From Spirochaetaceae bacterium (lineage in GTDB: Bacteria; Spirochaetota; Spirochaetia; DSM-27196; Salinispiraceae), in the NCBI GenBank assembly GCA_007129335.1, contig SKVS01000373.1:1-10079 (forward strand): a DNA stretch of 10,079 nucleotides. The letters are read 5' to 3'. Position numbers and translations under genes: made by a program. Positions 1-5,474 of this stretch are shown one piece after another. Every line of letters begins with the position of its first letter. Positions within the stretch are counted from its first letter, which is position 1. A model generated the notes under the pieces. The model was not told the origin of the DNA. It did not search any database and saw nothing but the letters and a program-made list of their open reading frames with translations.

Positions 1-12
1 CCGGGGGATTGT

Positions 13-378
13 ATGTTAGTAGAAATGCAGAATGTCCGACAAATTGAAGGAGAGGGATTCCGCCGCTGGCTGACCGATGAGAATTTTGACCTTATTCTCT
101 GGTACTCTGAAGGACAGATCTTGGGATTCCAACTGTGTTACGATAAAAAAACCCAGGAAAAAGCCCTGACCTGGCGGGCTCCCTCTTCCTATTCTCATAG
201 TGTTGTGGATTCGGGTGAGGTGCCCAACACAATAAAACAGAGTCCCATGCTCACCGATGGCGGCCGTTTTGACAAAGAACGTATTCTGGCAGAATTTCTG
301 GCCGCAGCCGGTCCGGATATAGAACCTCACATTATTAAACTGGTTCAAACCGAGCTGGAAGCATATCCTGAGGACTAG
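13..378 (+). CDS. Conserved hypothetical protein, first gene of a four-gene operon
   Basis: This is a small, hydrophilic protein of about 121 residues with no signal peptide or membrane segment, so it is probably cytoplasmic. I recognise no named domain. The opening, with the blocks RRWLTDENFDLILWY (residues 18-32) and GFQLCYDK (38-45), resembles a conserved family of uncharacterised proteins I recall from several phyla, but I cannot give a function. The reading frame is open to the window edge, so the true start could lie upstream. ATG 13 is chosen because a G-rich, Shine-Dalgarno-like stretch (positions 3-8) sits just before it; a second ATG lies at 25. It ends in TAG at 376-378, only 9 bases before the macrodomain gene, which points to co-transcription. 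The frame is confident; the function is unknown. Confidence 0.75.
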   Translation: MLVEMQNVRQIEGEGFRRWLTDENFDLILWYSEGQILGFQLCYDKKTQEKALTWRAPSSYSHSVVDSGEVPNTIKQSPMLTDGGRFDKERILAEFLAAAGPDIEPHIIKLVQTELEAYPED

Positions 379-387
379 GCCGTAGCC

Positions 388-954
388 ATGAATCTGAAAT
401 CCCCAATTGAACTGTTTATGGGCGATATTACTACCTTGAAGGTCGATGCAATCGTGAACGCTGCGAACCAAACCCTTTTAGGAGGCGGAGGGGTTGACGG
501 AGCCATCCATCGGGCGGCAGGACCCCAACTTCTTGAAGAATGCCGAAATCTTGGGGGATGTCCCACCGGCCAGGCAAAACTGACTCGGGGCTATGGGTTG
601 CCCGCCAAGTATGTTATTCACACCGTTGGTCCTGTTTGGCAGGGAGGAACCCATGACGAGTCGCAAATCCTGGCTCAGTGCTACCGGAACTGCCTGGATT
701 TAGCTAGTGTTCATGGAATCAAAACTATTGGGTTTCCCAACATCAGCACCGGTGTGTATGGATTTCCCAAGGAAGAGGCGGCACGAATAGCCCTACGGGA
801 AGTCGGGACCTACCTCTCCCGTTATCCAGATAGGTTTACCAAAATAATCTTTGCCCTGTTCGATCAGGACAATGTTGCCCTGTATTCCCGCATGATCGGC
901 GAGCAGGACTTGCCTGACGAGCAGGAATTCTCTGGCCCGAAGATGAGCAGTTGA
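388..954 (+). CDS. Macrodomain protein, MacroD/YmdB-type ADP-ribose hydrolase
   Basis: This 188-residue protein is a single stand-alone macrodomain. The family binds ADP-ribose; MacroD-type members hydrolyse O-acetyl-ADP-ribose and remove mono-ADP-ribose from acidic protein side chains, in the cytoplasm. Visible motifs are GDIT (12-15), VNAAN (23-27), [15 protein letters not shown] (32-46), the LTRGYGLP block (65-72), HTVGP (78-82) and the phosphate-binding loop [13 protein letters not shown] (115-127). Asn27 and Asp37 have the same spacing as the catalytic Asn/Asp pair of human MacroD1, so the enzyme should be active. The residues after about 172 are a short polar tail outside the usual domain. 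The ribosome site is weak (TAGG overlapping the upstream stop codon), which suggests coupling to the gene before it. Its acetyltransferase neighbour makes O-acetyl-ADP-ribose metabolism a tempting link, but that is inference. Confidence 0.95.
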   Translation: MNLKSPIELFMGDITTLKVDAIVNAANQTLLGGGGVDGAIHRAAGPQLLEECRNLGGCPTGQAKLTRGYGLPAKYVIHTVGPVWQGGTHDESQILAQCYRNCLDLASVHGIKTIGFPNISTGVYGFPKEEAARIALREVGTYLSRYPDRFTKIIFALFDQDNVALYSRMIGEQDLPDEQEFSGPKMSS

Positions 955-961
955 GGTGCCT

Positions 962-1609
962 ATGAAGCAAGACCTTCCCCTAACTTTTGTTGATTTGCAC
1001 ACCGCCGCTCCGGAAATCCAGCTCCAGGCAGCCAGGGTCCTTACCGAGACCTTCATTGAAAAAGGAATTCCCAGCTGGCCAACCCTCGAATCTGCCCAGC
1101 AGGAACTTTCCGAGTGTCTGAACCCGGACTATTTATGCTACGCCGCATTGGTAAAAAATACCCCCGAATCCGGTATTCCGGACATTTCAAACAGCCCCTC
1201 CCACAACCCAGTTTTTCATGAACCATGGATTCTTGCCGGATGGATCGGCTTTCGCCCCATGTATCCCACGACATGGGAAATGCATCCCCTTGTGGTGTGC
1301 ACCCCAATGCAGGGCAGCGGCATAGGACGGCGATTGTTGGAATACGGAGAGGATCGGGCCCGGGAACAGGGAGTTCATGGCATTTTTCTGGGGACCGACG
1401 ATGAAACCCACAGGACGAGTTTATCCAGTGTGGATTTTACCAGAACCGACCTGTTCAGCGTCATCGGCTCAATTCGCAATTTGAATCATCATCCCTACGA
1501 ATTCTACCAAAAATGCGGATACCAAATTGTGGGGGTAATTCCCGATGCCAATGGACCGGGAAAGCCGGATATTTTTATGTGGAAGCGGCTTGGGAAACCA
1601 CAGGAATGA
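962..1609 (+). CDS. GNAT N-acetyltransferase, aminoglycoside 6'-acetyltransferase-like
   Basis: This is a cytoplasmic acetyl-CoA-dependent acetyltransferase of 215 residues. The acetyl-CoA pyrophosphate loop is QGSGIG (117-122), preceded by the beta-4 strand EMHPLVVCTP. Downstream come LGTDDE (143-148), HPYEFYQKCGY (177-187) and DANGPGKPD (195-203). These blocks resemble, from memory, a family often annotated as aminoglycoside 6'-N-acetyltransferase; the real substrate is unproven and it need not confer resistance. Residues about 65-88, rich in Pro, Ser and Asn, look like an extra loop before the WILAGWIGF strand. The start is ATG 962, because GAGG (953-956), overlapping the upstream stop, lies five bases before it; GTG 956 would add two residues but has no ribosome site. 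The stop codon overlaps the methyltransferase start in ATGA. Confidence 0.88.
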   Translation: MKQDLPLTFVDLHTAAPEIQLQAARVLTETFIEKGIPSWPTLESAQQELSECLNPDYLCYAALVKNTPESGIPDISNSPSHNPVFHEPWILAGWIGFRPMYPTTWEMHPLVVCTPMQGSGIGRRLLEYGEDRAREQGVHGIFLGTDDETHRTSLSSVDFTRTDLFSVIGSIRNLNHHPYEFYQKCGYQIVGVIPDANGPGKPDIFMWKRLGKPQE

Positions 1610-2232
1610 AATTTTCGACGAATATTTACGACACCTTTATGGCAGGTGTTGAGGCCCGACAGCTCAAAACCCGCCGGAACCGACTTCTTTCCGGCCTGAA
1701 AGGCAGGGTTCTGGAGGTTGGAGTAGGAACCGGGGTCAATTTTGAACACTATAACCCCGAAGCACGGGTTATTGGACTGGAACCGGCTGTGCACATGATG
1801 GAGCAGGCAGAGCTGCGCCGGCAAGGGGCGTCCCACCCTCACATTATTCAATTGTACGCCCTGGGTTGGGGCGACCGGAAAACCAAAATGTTTCTGGAAT
1901 CCAATGTCCAGCAGTTCGATGCAATTGTCTGCACCCTGGTACTGTGTACCCTCCCGAACCCCGAACAGGCAATTCGGGACTTTCACGGGCTGCTGAAACC
2001 TGGGGGACGACTTGTTGTTCTGGAACATGTTCGGTCTAACAACGGTCTTGCCAGAGCACTTCAGAACCTGTTCACCCCCCTGTGGTCTGTTATTGGTGGG
2101 GGATGTGAGCTGAACCGTCCAACCGGGCAAACCATAACAGAGGCGGGTTTTGTTCCCATGAGAGAAACCAGGTTCAGTTTAGGTCTTCCTTTTCTCGAGG
2201 CTGAGTATGGGAAGTTGGATGCTGAGTGTTGA
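1606..2232 (+). CDS. Class I SAM-dependent methyltransferase, UbiE/METTL7-like
   Basis: This 208-residue protein has a Rossmann-fold methyltransferase domain. Motif I is LEVGVGTG (36-43), the acidic residue of motif II is in GLEP (57-60), motif IV is the DAIVCTLVLCTLP block (105-117), and the post-motif LKPGGRLVVLEHV runs 130-142. The overall pattern is closest to methyltransferase type 11 proteins related to METTL7 and phosphatidylethanolamine methyltransferases; the substrate cannot be read from sequence. The frame is open further upstream, but start ATG 1606 is preferred because it gives the family's usual opening (IYDTFMAGVEAR) and forms an ATGA overlap with the acetyltransferase stop. 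AGGA lies directly against the start, so translational coupling is likely. The last 59 bases overlap the convergent DUF1697 gene, and the final residues (LDAEC) come from that junction. Confidence 0.9.
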   Translation: MKFSTNIYDTFMAGVEARQLKTRRNRLLSGLKGRVLEVGVGTGVNFEHYNPEARVIGLEPAVHMMEQAELRRQGASHPHIIQLYALGWGDRKTKMFLESNVQQFDAIVCTLVLCTLPNPEQAIRDFHGLLKPGGRLVVLEHVRSNNGLARALQNLFTPLWSVIGGGCELNRPTGQTITEAGFVPMRETRFSLGLPFLEAEYGKLDAEC

Positions 2233-2764
2233 GAAGTCTGTACAAGTTTTTAACGGTATTTGCGTTCCTGATGGTCATATGTTGATATTCTTTGAATTGG
2301 GGAAGTCTGTTGAAATAGGTTTTATTCTGATCGAACCGGTCTATATTCCAAATGATTGCTCCAGAAACGTAGGTAACCCGGTCTATTCCTTTGCGTATTG
2401 GAATAGTATGGAGAATTTCGGGATTATCCAGGTTGGGCCATAGAAAAACTACATCGGTTTTTTGGGTTTTATCAGGTATAAGATGTGGAGGAATTGATGA
2501 ATAAATACTCCCAATTTCCTCAGCAGTTTTAACCAGAACTGGAACTTCCAACTGGAATTTATTATACAATGCTTCCTCAAGGTATTTTCCCAAGGCCCTT
2601 ACATCCCGGTGGATTGGATCAGCTGAGCTGAACAGCACATTTCCCGAAGCAATGTAGGTTTTTACTTCTTCCATTCCCAGTGAAACGAAACATTGGGCAA
2701 GTTCTTTCATAGGAAGTGTATTCCTTCCTCCCACATTTATTCCCCGAAGAAGTGCAATATACAC
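2174..2764 (-). CDS. DUF1697 family protein, low-GC probable acquired gene
   Basis: The 196-residue protein opens with YIALLRGINVGG (2-13) and continues with TLPMKELAQCFVSLG and YIASGNVLFSS (37-47), which are the hallmark blocks of DUF1697. The family is widespread, often sporadically distributed, and has no established biochemical function. Start codon GTG at 2764 is supported by a strong ribosome site, GGAGGTG (complement of 2769-2775), four bases upstream. The family core appears to end near NANTVKNLYRLL; a further polar tail of about 20 residues is translated from sequence antisense to the end of the methyltransferase. Base composition is clearly lower than its neighbours: I count 22/60 GC at 2281-2340 and 20/60 at 2461-2520, against 34/60 at 4741-4800 in the oligoendopeptidase. 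That fits horizontal acquisition, which is inference. Confidence 0.9.
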   Translation of the reverse strand: MYIALLRGINVGGRNTLPMKELAQCFVSLGMEEVKTYIASGNVLFSSADPIHRDVRALGKYLEEALYNKFQLEVPVLVKTAEEIGSIYSSIPPHLIPDKTQKTDVVFLWPNLDNPEILHTIPIRKGIDRVTYVSGAIIWNIDRFDQNKTYFNRLPQFKEYQHMTIRNANTVKNLYRLLNTQHPTSHTQPREKEDLN

Positions 2765-2768
2765 AACC

Positions 2769-2775
2769 CACCTCC
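2769..2775 (-). promoter_or_regulatory. Strong ribosome binding site deciding a GTG start
   Basis: On the minus strand this reads GGAGGTG, followed by four bases and the GTG codon at 2764. It is one of the best Shine-Dalgarno matches in the window and fixes the DUF1697 start. Confidence 0.8.
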
Positions 2776-2830
2776 GTTCTGAGCTGATAACCTGGTATTT
2801 TTTTTCCTGTGAGACACCGTGAAAAGTTTC

Positions 2831-2859
2831 TTGTCACCCACAGTTTCCCGAACTATTTT
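2831..2859 (+). promoter_or_regulatory. Candidate sigma-70 promoter for the secreted hypothetical gene
   Basis: TTGTCA (2831-2836) and TATTTT (2854-2859) are separated by 17 bases, matching the consensus at five and four of six positions. Transcription would start near 2866, the first base of the preferred ATG, so the message would be leaderless or nearly so. This agrees with the absence of any Shine-Dalgarno sequence before that ATG. It lies in the 101-base divergent region shared with the DUF1697 gene. Two six-base matches at the right spacing can arise by chance. Confidence 0.4.
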
Positions 2860-2865
2860 ATTACA

Positions 2866-3558
2866 ATGAAACTGTACTTCCTACCCCTTTTATTATTGTT
2901 CCTTGCTCCCCAAGGGATCCACGCTGACATTCTCGAGCGCTCCCGTACCCTCCTTGCCCAGGATGCCCGGCTGGAACCCCAGCCAACCCCCCGAAGCTTC
3001 ATGATTCAGGAATTACGGAGCAATGGTGCTGTTCGGGAAACCCTTCAGGTCTTAACCCCGGAACAGGAGGGCGAAGAGCCAATATTCCTGTTAAACGGGA
3101 ACAGAATCAATCCTGAAACCGACTCCCTGGGACGGTTCGATAATTTTGCCGATAATTTCCCCACAGCCAATTCTGGGGGTAATGAAGATGATGATGTGGA
3201 CGGTGTTTCTGGAGCTTCCTCCGACCCACAGGCGGGGCTGCCCCGGTTTGAAACCCTTCGTACCCGGAGGGACAGGGGAACCGAACTCATAAACGGAAGA
3301 CAAACCCGGGTTCTGGAGGTGGAATTTAATACCTGGGGTGGAGATGTAAACCGTGGTAAGCTCTGGGTACTTCCGGTAACTGGTGAGCCGGTACAGTTCC
3401 AGTACGATGCCAAAACTCCCTTTTTGGTCAGTGCAACTACAACCTCCCAATTCAATCCCGGATTGAATGGCACAATTGAGCGGCGATCCATGGAAATCAT
3501 GTTTAGAATAGGAGTTCTCATGCTTTCCCGTACCTACCGGATGTTTATTGAATATTGA
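2866..3558 (+). CDS. Secreted protein of unknown function with a DxDxDG motif
   Basis: I do not recognise a named family with certainty. Starting at ATG 2866 gives 230 residues opening with a clear Sec signal peptide: a single Lys, then a Leu-rich core (about 3-13), and a likely cut after GIHA near residue 20. There is no lipobox Cys, so it is probably soluble in the periplasm or exported. An in-frame GTG at 2809 would put 19 residues before the signal and is less likely. The mature part has an acidic stretch with Asp108, Asp110, Asp112 and Gly113 in DxDxDG spacing, as in calcium-binding loops. Around 150-185, VLEVEFNTWGG and LWVLPVTGEPVQFQY look like beta strands that recall LolA-like lipoprotein-carrier folds; that resemblance is weak inference. 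A separate promoter follows immediately, so it may be transcribed alone. Confidence 0.75.
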   Translation: MKLYFLPLLLLFLAPQGIHADILERSRTLLAQDARLEPQPTPRSFMIQELRSNGAVRETLQVLTPEQEGEEPIFLLNGNRINPETDSLGRFDNFADNFPTANSGGNEDDDVDGVSGASSDPQAGLPRFETLRTRRDRGTELINGRQTRVLEVEFNTWGGDVNRGKLWVLPVTGEPVQFQYDAKTPFLVSATTTSQFNPGLNGTIERRSMEIMFRIGVLMLSRTYRMFIEY

Positions 3559-3583
3559 GAAAAGGTACATTCGGGGTTACAAT
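3555..3583 (+). promoter_or_regulatory. Probable sigma-70 promoter of the oligoendopeptidase gene
   Basis: TTGAGA (3555-3560) and TACAAT (3578-3583) are exactly 17 bases apart, each matching consensus at five of six positions. The predicted start site is near 3590, leaving a leader of about 29 bases before ATG 3619. The -35 box overlaps the stop codon of the preceding gene. This is the most convincing promoter in the window. Confidence 0.6.
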
Positions 3584-3607
3584 GAAACAACAAAAAATAC
3601 TACCCCC

Positions 3608-3613
3608 AAGGAG
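3608..3613 (+). promoter_or_regulatory. Ribosome binding site of the oligoendopeptidase gene
   Basis: AAGGAG lies five bases before ATG 3619, an ideal arrangement that confirms this start. Confidence 0.75.
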
Positions 3614-3618
3614 CCCCA

Positions 3619-5394
3619 ATGAACTATCCCCGAACGTGGAACCTCTCCAGCGTTTACCCCAGTGTTAACGACCAGACCTTCACCGCCGATGTAGAAAAAA
3701 TAGAGCAGGCAATTCAGCCCCTGTTAGATCAGGCAAAACAACTGCCTGTAAGTCCGGTAAGCCCAAAGCCATGGGAGCAGTTCTACCGTTCACAAGAAGA
3801 ATTTGCCCTGTTAATGAGCCAGCTGTGGGTCTACGTGAATTGTTTGTCCAGCGCTGATACGGATAATACGGTGTATCCTGCCCTACTAGGCAAGTTTTCT
3901 GCCATTTCAGCCCGGGCCTCGGAGGTTGAAATTGCTGTGAAACAAAAGCTGAAGGAGCTGTCCGATGAGCAGTACGAATCCCTCATACAATCCTCCCCCG
4001 AGCTGACCACCATTCGGTTTTCTCTTGATGAAACCCGAGCTCAAGCCGCAAAAATGATGGACACCTCCCGGGAAACCCTTGCCTCTCAGCTCTCGGTCGA
4101 TGGAATAACCGCCTGGGGACGGCTTTACACCAAACTCAGTGGATCCTTGAAAGTTCAGGTTATGGAGAAGGGAAGGCTGGTATCAAAATCGGTCAGTCAG
4201 GTTCGAACCGACAGTCCGGAACCAACAGTCCGTCAGAATAATTTCTACGCAGCCGATACCGCCTGGCAGTCCATTCAGGACTCCTGCGCTGCAGCCCTGA
4301 ATCACATAGCTGGAACCCGGTTAACCCTGTATAAAAATCGGGGCTATGATCACTTCCTTGATAAGCCTCTGGCGGATAATCGCCTGCAAAGAGAAAGCTT
4401 GAATGCCATGTGGCAGACCGTTACCGACCGTAAGGCCATGCTTATTCCCTACCTCCAGGCAAAGGCAAACATCCTCGGGTTGGAGAAACTTTCCTGGTAC
4501 GACCAGGTTGCTCCCCTGGGTTCAGGGAAAATCTCCTTCGATGCAGCAGCCCAGACCATTATTGAGCAGTTTGGAGCATTCAACCCCGAAATGGGCGATT
4601 TTGCTGCTCACGCCCTGAAAAACGGATTCGTGGAATCGGAAGACCGGTCGGGTAAACGTCCGGGAGCGTATTGCACCAAGTTCTCTCAGCGGAAAGAACC
4701 CCGGGTATTTATGACCTTCAACGATACCTACGATGCCATGAGCACCCTGGCCCACGAGTTGGGTCACGCATACCACGGTTACGTGTTGAAAGATCAACCC
4801 TATCCCCTGCAGACCTATGTCATGAGCACCGCCGAGACTGCCAGCACCTTTGCCGAAGAAATAATTACCGACTACCTGGTTGCAAATGCTCCGACCAGGG
4901 AGCAAAGACTTTCCATGCTGGACAAGAGTCTGGCAGATGCTATGGTTATGATGATGAACATTCACTCCCGGTTTATCTTTGAGTCCAATTTCTACAGTGC
5001 CCGGGAAAAGGGAGAACTTCGGGTCGAAGAGCTGAACGACATGATGCTCGCGGCCCAGAAAGAAGCCTATTTGGACCAGCTGGGAGAATATGATCCCCGG
5101 TTCTGGGCGAACAAGCTCCATTTCTATATTTCCGGCTTAAGTTTTTACAACTTCCCCTATACCTTCGGGTATTTGTTCAGCACCGGACTCTTTGCCCGGG
5201 CAAAACAAGAAGGCCCCTCCTTTGCCCAGACCTATCGGGAAATTCTCCTTGCTACCGGTTGTAGGAGGACCGAGGAGGTTATTGCCAGCACCCTGGGGCA
5301 GGATATTCGGACCCAGGACTTCTGGAATGGGAGCATGGACCTCATTGAGGCGCGGGTGCAGGAGTTTGTACGCCTTTCTAAGCAGGGTGACTAG
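3619..5394 (+). CDS. pepF: Oligoendopeptidase F, M3 family zinc peptidase
   Basis: This 591-residue cytoplasmic metallopeptidase belongs to the PepF/M3B family, which hydrolyses short peptides and contributes to peptide turnover and nutrition. The zinc site is HELGH at 379-383 (ligands His379 and His383, catalytic Glu380), with the third ligand expected at Glu406 in the AETASTFAEE block. The preceding FNDTYDAMSTLAHE and the C-terminal HFYISGLSFYNFPYTFGYLF block are typical of the family. The N-terminal half is the usual helical lid region. Length is close to the family norm of about 600 residues, and there is no signal peptide or membrane segment. Start ATG 3619 has an ideal ribosome site and its own promoter. 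The gene is followed by 80 noncoding bases before the sensor kinase, so it is probably a single-gene unit. Confidence 0.96.
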   Translation: MNYPRTWNLSSVYPSVNDQTFTADVEKIEQAIQPLLDQAKQLPVSPVSPKPWEQFYRSQEEFALLMSQLWVYVNCLSSADTDNTVYPALLGKFSAISARASEVEIAVKQKLKELSDEQYESLIQSSPELTTIRFSLDETRAQAAKMMDTSRETLASQLSVDGITAWGRLYTKLSGSLKVQVMEKGRLVSKSVSQVRTDSPEPTVRQNNFYAADTAWQSIQDSCAAALNHIAGTRLTLYKNRGYDHFLDKPLADNRLQRESLNAMWQTVTDRKAMLIPYLQAKANILGLEKLSWYDQVAPLGSGKISFDAAAQTIIEQFGAFNPEMGDFAAHALKNGFVESEDRSGKRPGAYCTKFSQRKEPRVFMTFNDTYDAMSTLAHELGHAYHGYVLKDQPYPLQTYVMSTAETASTFAEEIITDYLVANAPTREQRLSMLDKSLADAMVMMMNIHSRFIFESNFYSAREKGELRVEELNDMMLAAQKEAYLDQLGEYDPRFWANKLHFYISGLSFYNFPYTFGYLFSTGLFARAKQEGPSFAQTYREILLATGCRRTEEVIASTLGQDIRTQDFWNGSMDLIEARVQEFVRLSKQGD

Positions 5395-5450
5395 GTATTT
5401 TTTAGAGCAAAAACGGTAATGCTTGTTCCCAAATTTTTGAGGTTTTCTTT

Positions 5451-5474
5451 TATACTGGGTTACAGAGGAAAGGT
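5451..5474 (+). promoter_or_regulatory. Possible -10 box and ribosome site before the CheB/CheR kinase gene
   Basis: TATACT (5451-5456) is a good -10 box, but no acceptable -35 lies 16-18 bases upstream. Transcription from it would begin near 5463, just ahead of the AGGA ribosome site (5466-5469), which is five bases before ATG 5475. The 80-base gap 5395-5474 otherwise shows only AT-rich sequence and no clear terminator hairpin. Confidence 0.4.

Larger units (their letters stand above)
2765..2865. other. Divergent intergenic region between DUF1697 and the secreted protein
   Basis: These 101 bases separate two divergently transcribed genes and must hold the start signals of both. On the plus side the TTGTCA/TATTTT pair is visible; on the minus side I see the strong ribosome site but no good -10/-35 pair. 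A run of eight T (2798-2805) has no foldable stem before it, so it is not called a terminator. Confidence 0.6.

Noticed and set aside
16..471. Open frame of 151 codons on the minus strand opposite the first two genes
   Set aside because: It is antisense to the start of the macrodomain gene with its full motif set, and its protein shows no recognisable domain.
2807..2843. Inverted repeat CTGTG ... CACAG in the divergent promoter region
   Set aside because: The arms match for only five bases with mismatches beyond and a 27-base spacer, so chance is the simpler explanation.
4522..5121. Long minus-strand open frame inside the oligoendopeptidase gene
   Set aside because: It lies wholly opposite the HELGH zinc region of a convincing peptidase and has no ribosome site or recognisable motif.
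5408..5439. CAAAAA ... TTTTTG inverted repeat before the kinase gene
   Set aside because: A six-base AT-rich stem with a 20-base loop is too weak to call a terminator or operator.
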